Part shown: in pieces, positions 1 through 8,577 of the stretch
Numbering within the stretch: the stretch's first letter is position 1
Layout of the letters: every line of letters starts with the position of its first letter
NCBI GenBank assembly: GCA_963752915.1
Contig: CAVVZZ010000011.1
Coordinates: 1-64,000, forward strand
DNA length: 64,000 nucleotides
Source of the DNA: DATJPR01 sp963752915
GTDB lineage: Bacteria > Bacteroidota > Ignavibacteria > UBA10030 > UBA6906
Reading direction: 5' to 3'
Notes under the pieces: model-generated
What the model saw: only the letters and a program-made list of their open reading frames with translations
Database searches by the model: none
Told to the model about the DNA's origin: nothing
Translations under genes and position numbers: made by a program

Positions 1-765
1 GATTCGAGAATGGGGAGCCGTTTTTCGCAGTACTTCCGACAATCGCTTGTCCACAAAGCAGCAGAAATCGCGAAACTGAAAGTCCACGAAGGTTTGAATC
101 CTGTCAACGAGGGAGAGAGCCAACCGGAATACGTCGTTTCATGTAACTACTGGCCGCAATCCGAAGGTACCCGACTGCTGGCTTCTCTGATGAAGATGTC
201 GGATGGAAAGATTACCGGAGGGGCGGAGGTCGTCATCCCGGACAATCTCATCAAGAAGGCTCGACTTAGTTTGGTCCCAGACAATTTCGCGGAGGCCGCC
301 TCCGACCAGAAGAGTCTCGCCACAAGTCAGCTGCCCGTAGGTGGACTTGAAATCGAGGTAACCACCAACAAAGGGGCTGACGGAGTCGTCTTCGCGAAAG
401 GGGAGCAAATGCAAGTGTATCTCAAAGTGAATGTGCCCTGTTACGTGCGGTTTGTCTATCACCAGGCAAACAGGGACAGAGTTCTGTTGATAAATAATGA
501 GTACATCGACGAATCGAAAATCAACAAATGGTACCCCGCAAGCAGGCGATTCGAATGTGATGCACCCTTTGGAGCGGAATTCCTCCAAGTGTTCGCCCAA
601 ACAGAAGCTTTTGATCATGTCCCCACAGTGGATAAGAACGGTAGGCCAGTAATCGTGGAAAACCTCGACGTGTTCCTTTCACACACCCGCGGTTTCAAGC
701 CGACGAAATCCCGAGCAATGCAAGCAGAGAAGAGAATTGTGGTAACTACAATCGAGAAGCCGTAA
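1..765 (+). CDS. DUF4384-domain protein, 5' end cut by window edge
   Basis: The reading frame is open to the left edge, so this is the C-terminal part of a longer protein; the ATG at 10 is probably internal. The region encoded by about 385-600 (KGEQMQVYLKV..., CYVRFVYH, RVLLINN, PFGAEFLQVFA) has the pattern of DUF4384, a domain of unknown function common in exported proteins next to caspase or FGE-sulfatase domains. There is no transmembrane segment in the visible part. It precedes an exported FGE-fold protein and an exported caspase on the same strand, separated by about 340 bases, so it may belong to the same functional set but probably not to the same transcript. The domain call is by pattern recognition only. 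Confidence 0.6.
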   Translation, partial: DSRMGSRFSQYFRQSLVHKAAEIAKLKVHEGLNPVNEGESQPEYVVSCNYWPQSEGTRLLASLMKMSDGKITGGAEVVIPDNLIKKARLSLVPDNFAEAASDQKSLATSQLPVGGLEIEVTTNKGADGVVFAKGEQMQVYLKVNVPCYVRFVYHQANRDRVLLINNEYIDESKINKWYPASRRFECDAPFGAEFLQVFAQTEAFDHVPTVDKNGRPVIVENLDVFLSHTRGFKPTKSRAMQAEKRIVVTTIEKP

Positions 766-1104
766 GCAGTTAGCGTATTGATTCGGAGTATGAGTTAACT
801 CGTCTGTCGGTATCGTAGAAAGTAGAGGAGAATAATAGAAATCGAAGAGGGTGTTCTGTCTTAGGAGGTGTGGTTGTGTCAGCCCCTCAGCGCTGAACAA
901 TAACTTGACTTATTCATCATCCATTTCCGCAGCAGTCGTTGGATGCAATAATAAAAGAAAGTAGTGGTATATCGGGCGGCTTACAGGCGCTTCAACCATG
1001 ATCTTGAAATCCGCTGGAGAGCAGTCCGCGTCGAGAAGATTTGCCAAAGTCCTCCTTGCTGTGCCTTCACCAATCCTGCAGTAATATCTTTCTGAGCTAT
1101 CCAC
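766..1104. other. intergenic region, nothing clear
   Basis: About 340 bases. No hairpin terminator with a T-run and no convincing promoter were found. The minus-strand ORFs that cross it have unbiased composition and overlap the start of the next gene, so they were not called. Confidence 0.4.
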
Positions 1105-2274
1105 ATGCCACTTCGAAATTTCAGTATTCTCGGGATCATCATCCTTGTGGGATTGGTATACCCGCTTCTCCCCTCGGCACACGCTCAGGGACAAGGGGAG
1201 GTCATCGTGCAGCAGTCTGACGACACTGTGAAGATAGCCTTCACGATCAACGCGGGCCGGCCCGGTGATCTCTGCAAAGTTTCGCTGCTTGTGTCAAGCG
1301 ATGGAGGCCTCACGTACAATATCAGACCCCAATTGGTTCAGGGCTTGGATCGGTTGTTTAAGGTCGGTCAAATGCAGAAGATCTCCTGGGTTCCTCTGCG
1401 TGAGAACATGGAATTGGATGGAGACAAGTACGTATTCAATATTGTGGGCGAGGTTGTTCAGATTAGCGACAATGTGGATTTCATCAATGTGACCGGATCA
1501 ACGTTTTCTATGGGCGATTCGTCAGGGTCAGGTGAATCAGATGAGAGGCCGATTCACCGTATCGCCATAGGCAATTTTGACATTGGCCGATACGAGGTGA
1601 CAAATCGTCAGTATGTGAAGTTCCTCAATGAATACAAGAGTGCGGACGTGAAGTCCGGAGAGTTTGCAGGAGAGAGACTCCTCTTCGAAGATGAAAACGG
1701 GATCCACCGAGATGGCTATGCTTGGACTCTCAATCCTGGATTCGAAGACAGTCCCGTAAGAAACGTGACCTGGTTCGGAGCCAATGAGTTTTGTCGCCAC
1801 AACGGATTCCGGTTGCCCACGGAGGCCGAGTGGGAATATGCCGCGCGGGTGGGTGGGAAGACGGTGAAGTATGGCAACGGCAAAGATGACCCTGATCCAG
1901 ATGAGATCAACTACAATGGGTTGAATGACACTATTCACGCGTTGAGTTCTGACATCAAGTTTAGGAACATGCCCACCCGAGTTGGAAGTTTCCCGCCCAA
2001 CGGCCTTGGCTTGTATGATATGAGCGGCAACGTATGGGAGTGGTGCCAGGATTGGTACAACGAGGGGTATTACTCTGTATTGCTGGACGACCCAAGACCC
2101 AATCCCACAGGTCCGTGGTTTGGGAATTTCAAGGTTATCCGTGGAGGTGGCTTCGGAAATGACTCTCACGGTGTCCGTGTGACCGAACGGAGTTACAAAC
2201 GACCCTCCCTGAGCAATATCGATATAGGTTTTCGAGTTGTACGTAAGTCAACGAATACACGAGACCGGGAATAG
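1105..2274 (+). CDS. exported FGE-sulfatase-fold (SUMF1) protein, probably non-catalytic
   Basis: Residues 1-27 form a signal peptide ending near AHA-QG. Residues about 35-120 make a beta-rich domain of a type often seen before FGE domains (VSSDGGLTYN... KISWVPL). From about residue 130 a formylglycine-generating-enzyme/sulfatase domain follows: GSTFSMGD, DIGRYEVTNRQYVKFLN, FRLPTEAEWEYAAR, GLYDMSGNVWEWCQDWY, IRGGGF and a terminal GFRVV. True FGE uses a cysteine pair shortly before the final GFR; here that stretch reads NDSHGVRVTERSYKRP and has no cysteine, so sulfatase activation is unlikely. Many bacterial members are thought to act as binding or scaffolding domains. The stop codon lies 1 base before the caspase gene start, so the two are probably co-translated. 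No clear ribosome binding site precedes the ATG. Confidence 0.85.
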   Translation: MPLRNFSILGIIILVGLVYPLLPSAHAQGQGEVIVQQSDDTVKIAFTINAGRPGDLCKVSLLVSSDGGLTYNIRPQLVQGLDRLFKVGQMQKISWVPLRENMELDGDKYVFNIVGEVVQISDNVDFINVTGSTFSMGDSSGSGESDERPIHRIAIGNFDIGRYEVTNRQYVKFLNEYKSADVKSGEFAGERLLFEDENGIHRDGYAWTLNPGFEDSPVRNVTWFGANEFCRHNGFRLPTEAEWEYAARVGGKTVKYGNGKDDPDPDEINYNGLNDTIHALSSDIKFRNMPTRVGSFPPNGLGLYDMSGNVWEWCQDWYNEGYYSVLLDDPRPNPTGPWFGNFKVIRGGGFGNDSHGVRVTERSYKRPSLSNIDIGFRVVRKSTNTRDRE

Positions 2275-2275
2275 G

Positions 2276-3718
2276 ATGAGCACCATGAAATGGTTAATCA
2301 GTGTTCTGCCCCTCGTGAGTTGTTTCCTTGCGACGGCCCAGCCAAACCGTATTGACCTCAAGAGCGGTCTGACTAAGATTAAGATCATGACGGACGTTAC
2401 TCCCCCGACGCTGGCGTTGAATCCAGTACGCAACATTGAAGAAGGGTACAGCCTTGTCCTGCGAGACACAACGGTCTCTCTATCCGGAATGGTGAGCGAT
2501 GCTGGCGGAGTAGCGTCTCTTCAGATAAATGGAGTAACGGCCGCCCTCAGCCCGAGCGGGAAGTTCGTTGCTCGCGTCCATCTAGCCCGGGGCAAGAACA
2601 TCGTCAAATTCAGGGCCATGGACAGAAAACGCAACCCCGCTGATACCACGCTGATCGTGTACCAGGATTCCTATGCCGATACGACGGCTCCGCAGATCAC
2701 GATCACCCAGCCTTCCAAAGGGCGTGGAATGATCATGGTGAAGAGGACCCCGAGGTTGAGAGTGGCTGGCACGATATATGACGATAGCCCACTCGCGTCC
2801 CTTTCTGTAAACAACATCAAACTTGACAGCATCCGGTCAGGTACGTTCTTCTGTGAAGTGCCGACCGATAGTCTGCACGTGGTTTTGGTGCGGGCGGTGG
2901 ACACGTGTGGAAACGTTGCGATTGACTCGGTAGTTCTCCCGCCTCACTATTTTTCGGAAGAATCAGATAATATCGATTTGCCTACAAGCGGCCGGTATTT
3001 TGCGCTCCTGATCGGAGTCGACAAATATGCTTATACCGAGGATCTTAAGCATGCCGTCCATGACGCATCCAGGTTGGGTTCAATATTGAATTCGACCTAC
3101 ACATTCGAGAAGGAAAATATTGTATTCCTCAAGAACCCCACAAGAGACAAAATTCTGGAGGGGTTTGAGCAGATGAAGAAGAAGGTCGGCAGCGAAGATA
3201 ACTTCCTGATCTTCTATGCCGGCCATGGATACAAGGACGAAGATGCTGATCAAGGGTACTGGTGGCCATCGGATGCGCATCCCGAAAGCCACTCGAAATG
3301 GATTTCGAATTCAGATATCCGTGATCAGGTGCGGAGAATTAAGTCCAAACATACTCTGTTGATCGCCGATGCTTGTTATAGCGGTAGCGTATTTAACTTC
3401 ACCAGGGATCCGCTAGAGAATGCTCCTGTCCCGATTCTTGAAGCCTATCGGCGTGCTAGCAGGACGGCCTTGACGAGCGGCGATGAGGCTGTGCCTGACG
3501 AGAGTGTGTTCAGCCGATTACTTCTCGATGCGCTCGCTAAGAATCCTTCGCGGTATATCAGAGCGAGTCAGCTGTCGTATCAATTTGCTGAAGACGTGAC
3601 CAGCAATAGTCCAAACCGCCAACTGCCTGAATATGGAAAGATCCAGGAAGCCGGGGATTCTGGGGGCGATTTTGTCTTCATCAAGCGCCACTTTGAAAAC
3701 AGCGAAGCAGATCATTGA
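2276..3718 (+). CDS. exported caspase-like (C14) peptidase
   Basis: Start chosen at ATG 2276 because a signal peptide (MKWLISVLPLVSCFLATAQ) follows directly. The longer frame from 2237 overlaps the preceding gene. Residues about 45-225 contain two Ig/Big-like beta domains (SLSGMVSDAGGVASLQING; LRVAGTIYDDSPLASLSVNN). The caspase domain begins near residue 238 (RYFALLIGVDKY), with the catalytic His in FYAGHG (about H317) and the catalytic Cys in DACYSGS (about C367). Both dyad residues are present, so activity is likely, probably for Arg/Lys-type sites as in metacaspases (family knowledge). The signal peptide places it in the periplasm or outside the cell, whereas most bacterial caspases studied are cytoplasmic. 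It is followed after 12 bases by an unknown exported protein, so it is probably the middle gene of a three-gene operon. Confidence 0.88.
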   Translation: MSTMKWLISVLPLVSCFLATAQPNRIDLKSGLTKIKIMTDVTPPTLALNPVRNIEEGYSLVLRDTTVSLSGMVSDAGGVASLQINGVTAALSPSGKFVARVHLARGKNIVKFRAMDRKRNPADTTLIVYQDSYADTTAPQITITQPSKGRGMIMVKRTPRLRVAGTIYDDSPLASLSVNNIKLDSIRSGTFFCEVPTDSLHVVLVRAVDTCGNVAIDSVVLPPHYFSEESDNIDLPTSGRYFALLIGVDKYAYTEDLKHAVHDASRLGSILNSTYTFEKENIVFLKNPTRDKILEGFEQMKKKVGSEDNFLIFYAGHGYKDEDADQGYWWPSDAHPESHSKWISNSDIRDQVRRIKSKHTLLIADACYSGSVFNFTRDPLENAPVPILEAYRRASRTALTSGDEAVPDESVFSRLLLDALAKNPSRYIRASQLSYQFAEDVTSNSPNRQLPEYGKIQEAGDSGGDFVFIKRHFENSEADH

Positions 3719-3730
3719 ATGGGAGAAAAC

Positions 3731-4477
3731 ATGACGCGATTCATCCTCCTGATTACGATTGCGTGCGCAATGTCTTCACTGTGTCTCAGTGAAGCCGGCG
3801 CCCAGTATACAAGCCCGGCGGGCAATGTTGATATCTATGGACGGAAGACCGCCGCAAGTGAATTCGGGCTTCTGAACACGACAATTGCGCTCCCATCCAA
3901 GGACGGTGTGCCTGCCTACAATGTTACAGAAAAAGGGGTGGTGTATTGCAACCAGTACTCACTTGGTGCCTTTGATCCGATCGTTATCTCAACGAACGAT
4001 CAGATTGTCTTTGCTTTTGAAGGGTTCTTCAGAATCGGCGGGGGGGTGGGAAGTGGCAACATAGGAGAGGCTTGGGGTCCGTATGCTTCGAGCATTGCAA
4101 AGTACTACATCGCGCTTCTTGATCTCTTTGCAGTCGATATTACCCCATCCTACACACACATGTTCCAGAACGGGACTGGATTGACCGCGAAGATCGGGTT
4201 CACGATCGTGAATCTTGGAGCCACCATGGCAATATTGGACAAGGGGGTGCTGGGTGAAAGTGGCATTCTCGTGGCCAACATTCTTCCAGTTCAGATCACC
4301 GGAACACTATTGTTTGATTTTGGTCGTTCAGCCCTTGGGTTCTCAGTGCTGGTCAACAATTCAAGCATATTGAACTACACGCAGACCCCTCAGGGTCTGT
4401 ACGGCAATGATTACCGCGGCCTGCTTTCAAACACACTCATAAAGAAGGTTGCGTTCCAGATCGTGTATGCAAATTAA
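3731..4477 (+). CDS. exported protein of unknown function
   Basis: 248 residues. Start chosen at ATG 3731, which has GGGAG five bases upstream; an ATG at 3719 directly after the caspase stop is possible but lacks that spacing. Residues 1-25 are a signal peptide ending AGA-QY. The mature part is rich in Gly, Ala and beta-strand patterns (VDIYGRKTAASEFGLLNTT; FEGFFRIGGGVGSG; TAKIGFTIVNLGA) and has no cysteine motif, so it may be a small beta-sandwich or barrel. No family was recognised. Twelve bases separate it from the caspase stop, so it is likely co-transcribed with, and perhaps a substrate or partner of, the exported caspase and FGE-fold proteins; that is inference. Confidence 0.7.
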   Translation: MTRFILLITIACAMSSLCLSEAGAQYTSPAGNVDIYGRKTAASEFGLLNTTIALPSKDGVPAYNVTEKGVVYCNQYSLGAFDPIVISTNDQIVFAFEGFFRIGGGVGSGNIGEAWGPYASSIAKYYIALLDLFAVDITPSYTHMFQNGTGLTAKIGFTIVNLGATMAILDKGVLGESGILVANILPVQITGTLLFDFGRSALGFSVLVNNSSILNYTQTPQGLYGNDYRGLLSNTLIKKVAFQIVYAN

Positions 4478-5609
4478 GAGCCTGGTTACTGTGGGGTGCT
4501 GCTTCAATGAACGAACCAATTGGAAACCTCCGTACTACTCGGACAAGATATCGACGTGAGAGGCTGGCTGCTTTTCTTCTGATTGTGGACTAGGTTTGGA
4601 ATCCCCTTGATCTCACTTGGCCGGTCTTAGAAAAACTACGAGAGCAATCTGCCTCTAAACCTCTCGGTTACGGAGACCATATGAGTAATTTATTTTTCGG
4701 AATCCAGCGTCTACATTGCAGTTGTACTGTGGAAGTAACTTTTTGGCGCTTTGCGTCAAGCCGAGAAATATTTGTGGTTCCTACTCTCGTTTCCTTTGAT
4801 AGAAGCCGTGTTCTTGAGTCTTTTGTATCCCTCATTCAGAGACATGATATTCTAAAGCGTGGTAACTCCATTGTCTCCAGGGTTTTGATTATTTTCTAGT
4901 CTGGTATTCGTTTCTGCTTCGTTCAAAGAGAGTAAAGGAAACTACCGATCCGCATTGATGAAATGAATCAGTAGTGTCCGGTTAAGCTTCTGATCAATTC
5001 GGGCAAGTTGGTCACACTTGGCGACTTAAGGAATCTTTGTGGTGGAATCGATTTCGATGCAGCACATTGAGAATCCACCAAGGCGTCATTGTCACGAAAT
5101 GGTTTAGCGGAATGGCACGTCGTCTGTGACAGCCCTCTGGCGGAGAGTACTGTTGTTGAACTGACCGTTTCCGTTATTGGACCAAGAGACTAAAGGCTCG
5201 GCTCGTCCGCGCCTTTTTTGATTCGGGAAGGTCGGGATTGTACATGAATCGAGGATCGTCTTGGAAAGCGAGAAGAAATGATATGCGGGGTTCTACCGCC
5301 CTGATTCCGTTCAACGATAACCGACCAATCTAAAGGCTATTCCACATATGATCAGATTTCAGCAGGCTCATAATAGCCTCGCAACGCCTTACTTAGCAGT
5401 GATCCAAATCACCCTCGATGGATTGAAGTTGCCTCCCCCAATAGCATTTCGTACATTAGATCAGGATTTTCATCTCTAGGCGATTCATTACCTCCCCTCA
5501 AGAGATCTCCGTTCCCTACTGTGCATTGAAGCGGATTCCATCTGCGAGTGTGGGATCGACGGGGAACTCGTTCTCAATATTGCCATTCTTCCGAAATCTT
5601 CGCCGCCCT
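4478..5609. other. gene-poor region with possible IS remnant
   Basis: More than 1 kb without a convincing gene. The 72-residue ORF at 4681-4899 has no family features. At about 4972-4986 the string TAGTGTCCGGTTAAG resembles ends I associate with some IS4-like insertion sequences, and the 150 bases after it look like decayed non-coding IS sequence; no transposase frame survives. A hairpin followed by TTTTTT lies at 5192-5219. The segment may be a relic of a deleted mobile element or gene. Confidence 0.3.
5192..5219 (+). terminator. predicted rho-independent terminator
   Basis: AAAGGC/GCCTTT outer stem with an inner CGG/CCG pairing, followed by a run of six T. It has no intact gene directly upstream, consistent with a decayed gene in 4478-5190. 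Confidence 0.5.
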
Positions 5610-6644
5610 ATGCAGGCTATTGATCGGCTCACACAGGACTTACGTTCAATTGTTGCCGCTGTCGTTGCTGAAAATCAGTCACGAGAGCAGCTCAATAGAC
5701 TTGTGACCGTTTGCCATAGCCTTTGCGTTGCCATCCTCAAGTACAAAATCGCGTTTGCAATGCTCGAGAGCCGGTTTCATTATTCGAGTTATCGCGATTT
5801 GGCCTTCGATGTCATTGGTGAGCTCTTCCGGCAAGATGAGCAGGGCCGGTTGACAAAACTCAAAGGATACTTTGAAGGGGTTTCTATCGAAGATATCGAC
5901 GACGCAGAGATCCTCTCGCATCTTCGGCGGCTGGTTCATTCGAGAGTGAATCAGGAGATATTCCGAATTTACGCTGAGGTTGATCCGCCTCTCGCGAAGG
6001 TTCTGAGAAATATCAAATTAGCCATCCGTGACCTTGACAGCTTCGTGGTAACCTCCCGGGCAGGGGAATGGTATATGACTCCCGCAATGACTGAGGCCAA
6101 CCAACAGTTAGCGGTGATCGAGGCCGAGGATCTCCAGCGAGCGATCTCTGGGTTTGTGTCAGGAAATGAGAGAATCCCCGACCTGTTGGCCAAACTTTCG
6201 AACTTCCTGAGGACGCAGGAGACGTTCGCGCGAAGCGTCCCCGTCATGACAGTGGCAATAGTATTCCGCGCATTGATCTCAAGAAGCATAGCGTTGACTG
6301 AAGGGGTGTATCCAGAACCCCCGCTCTTGGCGCAAGACACCTTGAACATCATTACAGACATTTGTTCCAAAGTAAAGAAACAGATGGAGCACAAATACGT
6401 GGAAAGAAAAAAGCTCCCGGCTGACTTGTTCAATGCGTATTTCACCTCAATTCAAGAAACCATGGTGCAACGATTCCTTGGTGAAGACGGGTCAGAAGCA
6501 TCATATTATGATCGGCTCAGCGCAATCAGACCTGATATTACCTATGCTGAATACTATAAGAACCATCGATCCACATTCGAGTATCTCGCCCGGGTGACTG
6601 ATCAGAAGATCTCGCGAGAACTACGTAAGGAGTACGAAGATTGA
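5610..6644 (+). CDS. helical protein, possible sigma-like partner of the next gene
   Basis: 344 residues from ATG 5610; the frame extends upstream to a TTG at 5526, but those 28 residues look unlike the rest and neither start has a good ribosome binding site. The protein is almost entirely alpha-helical and soluble, with no signal peptide or membrane segment. The segment around YRDLAFDVIGELFRQDEQG and RLTKLKGYF, then a second helical block (SHLRRLVHSRVNQEIFRIY, LAKVLRNIKLAI), faintly recalls sigma-70 region 2 followed by a helical core, but no HTH is clear. The next gene, 78 bases on, encodes a membrane protein with an anti-sigma-like zinc finger, which is the reason to suspect a sigma/anti-sigma-like pair. 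The function is otherwise unknown. Confidence 0.6.
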   Translation: MQAIDRLTQDLRSIVAAVVAENQSREQLNRLVTVCHSLCVAILKYKIAFAMLESRFHYSSYRDLAFDVIGELFRQDEQGRLTKLKGYFEGVSIEDIDDAEILSHLRRLVHSRVNQEIFRIYAEVDPPLAKVLRNIKLAIRDLDSFVVTSRAGEWYMTPAMTEANQQLAVIEAEDLQRAISGFVSGNERIPDLLAKLSNFLRTQETFARSVPVMTVAIVFRALISRSIALTEGVYPEPPLLAQDTLNIITDICSKVKKQMEHKYVERKKLPADLFNAYFTSIQETMVQRFLGEDGSEASYYDRLSAIRPDITYAEYYKNHRSTFEYLARVTDQKISRELRKEYED

Positions 6645-6722
6645 ATTGCAGGATTGGACTGTCGCGATTGAATTGAGAAGGTTTTTCAGGAGTGGAACAG
6701 ATTTGCCACAAGTTGGTCATAG

Positions 6723-8153
6723 ATGAAGCATTTTGAGGAACATATTCTCGAGTTGTACGCACTTCGGTCAAAGAAGGTCGAGTCACAGATTGCCGATATA
6801 GAAGCGCACCTCGGGAAATGCCAGGGATGCAGCGATATTGTCGCCGCATTCAAGAGAATCTATGAGCAAGCAGCGGAGGAGGCTTCTGCCGCTGAGACTG
6901 CCCAAATTGGGAGTGGGAGATCAGAATTACCTACTCTGCAATCAAGGCAGATGGCTCGTCGCGAAGAGAGCCTATCGAGCATTGCGCCGAGTCGAAGCAC
7001 TCTCAGCCGCTCGAGAAGATTTGTCAGAGCCCACCCGGTGGTTCTCGGTGTAAGCGCTTTTTCCCTTGGGGCCTTGACGCTTGCTGCGCTGTTTTTGGTT
7101 CGACCAGTTTCGACCGACACCAACCCATCATATTGCTCGTACAATATCGAGAGTAGTACAGTAGAAATCCGCAACCGTGAGGATAAGCTCCTTTGGAGTT
7201 TCCCGTCGTACGACCTCAGGTCGACGGCGCGGGATGAAGCCGAAGCTCGTATGAAGTCAACTACGGTGAGCGATCTCAATGGAGATGGGAACAATGAAGT
7301 TATTACCACTCTCAGTAGCGGAGGGAGTTTTCAGCGACAGAATCTGAGAGCGTATGATCGGCTGCAGAAAGAGGTGTTTCGAGTAGGATTCGAAAGTGAT
7401 TTTCGTTATCGAGACAGGAGCTACTCGAAATATTTCATTGCAGACGCTTTTGTTGTGCGTCCAGGTTCGCCTGATGGCAGGTGCGACATTTTCGCGATAG
7501 CGAAACATGAAAGTCGCTCTCCCAGCTACATAGCACGATTGGACAGTCGCGGTAATATAATTGGTAAATACTGGCACTTCGGGCATATTAGCGCCCTATA
7601 CCTTCTGCCGATTGGACCCGATCAACGACCTAGACTTATTCTGGCAGGGATCAATGACACAAGGGACACGCTGAAATCGAGTGGCCCAGTCGAGTTCCCG
7701 TTTATCGCGGTGCTTGACCCGAACAAAATCGCAGGACAAGGCAAGTCCACTGAGTCTCCCGGTTATGAGATGCCCTTCTCGAACGCGGAGATCTATTACA
7801 TTCGTCTTCCATTATCAGATATAGACAGCACACTCAAGCAGGAATCCGGCGCGCGTGGTCTCGCAGCCGAACCTCGGGATGATCTAGTTTTTTGGGTCGA
7901 GTCGGGTGCAAGACTTGAGGGCCTGAAGATAGAATTTGAATATCGATTTGACCGCAACATGGTTATTCAACAAGTGCGACCAACAAATTCAACCGAAACG
8001 CTTCACGCTCGGCTGCGCGCAGAAGGCAAAGTTCCGCGTAGCTTGGATAGTGCCTACTTGGAGAATCTAAAGAACGGCGTGAGGTACTGGGATGGAACGA
8101 AGTGGAGCAAGGAGCCGGTGCGTGTGTCTCATCCAGGAGACCCGAAGAATTAG
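6723..8153 (+). CDS. zinc-finger, single-TM protein with extracytoplasmic VCBS-like domain (anti-sigma-like)
   Basis: 476 residues. The N-terminal 45 residues carry an HxxxCxxC motif (HLGKCQGC) typical of zf-HC2 anti-sigma zinc fingers. A basic, low-complexity linker leads to one membrane helix at about residues 105-127 (VVLGVSAFSLGALTLAALFLV). The large outer part contains SDLNGDGNNEV, a calcium-binding FG-GAP/VCBS-type loop, and mixed beta segments without further recognised domains. The topology is cytoplasmic zinc finger, membrane helix, periplasmic sensor. It probably controls the helical protein encoded just upstream, as anti-sigma factors control their sigma factors (inference). A strong terminator follows the stop codon, so the two genes form a unit. 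Confidence 0.7.
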   Translation: MKHFEEHILELYALRSKKVESQIADIEAHLGKCQGCSDIVAAFKRIYEQAAEEASAAETAQIGSGRSELPTLQSRQMARREESLSSIAPSRSTLSRSRRFVRAHPVVLGVSAFSLGALTLAALFLVRPVSTDTNPSYCSYNIESSTVEIRNREDKLLWSFPSYDLRSTARDEAEARMKSTTVSDLNGDGNNEVITTLSSGGSFQRQNLRAYDRLQKEVFRVGFESDFRYRDRSYSKYFIADAFVVRPGSPDGRCDIFAIAKHESRSPSYIARLDSRGNIIGKYWHFGHISALYLLPIGPDQRPRLILAGINDTRDTLKSSGPVEFPFIAVLDPNKIAGQGKSTESPGYEMPFSNAEIYYIRLPLSDIDSTLKQESGARGLAAEPRDDLVFWVESGARLEGLKIEFEYRFDRNMVIQQVRPTNSTETLHARLRAEGKVPRSLDSAYLENLKNGVRYWDGTKWSKEPVRVSHPGDPKN

Positions 8154-8204
8154 GAGATACATTTTAGAGTCAAAGGGTAGTTCAGCCAGAGCACCGTAAT
8201 CTTG

Positions 8205-8238
8205 ATCCCGCCACCCACGAAAGTGAGGGCGGGATTTT
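8205..8238 (+). terminator. rho-independent terminator after the zinc-finger gene
   Basis: ATCCCGCC at 8205-8212 pairs with GGCGGGAT at 8228-8235, with an inner CAC/GTG, followed by TTTT. It lies 52 bases after the stop codon at 8153. Confidence 0.75.
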
Positions 8239-8577
8239 GTATTTGTCTTGATATTCAGGAAGATCGCATTCATGCTACAATAACCATTATGAGGACCAAG
8301 TTCTGACGATAGTCTATAGAGTCGCCCCTTTCACTACTTCGACGTTCCGGGCAAGTCTAGCGGATCGTCAAAGATAGTCCTAGCCCCCGGACTCATCTGT
8401 GGAGTGTTCGTCAAGGCATCAAAGCTGAAACAGGTATCCCAGCGATCTTCGTAAATCATAATCCCAAACTGCGATTTCCTACAGTCAGTCTCAGCAATTT
8501 GGAATTCTGCAAATTCATGACCGACGTCACTCGTTCGCGGCATGACATCTCGCAGGAAATGTAAAAGGAGAGAGAAG
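8239..8577. other. intergenic region before secreted propeller gene
   Basis: About 340 bases with no supported gene. The only clear signal is AAGGAG at 8565-8570, the ribosome binding site for the ATG at 8578. No -24/-12 or other promoter was convincing. Confidence 0.4.

Noticed and set aside
4681..4899. 72-residue ORF
   Set aside because: No ribosome binding site, no family features and atypical composition; likely chance.
5114..5129. TGGCACG as a sigma-54 -24 element
   Set aside because: The position of the -12 element reads CTGT instead of TTGC, and there is no intact gene close downstream.
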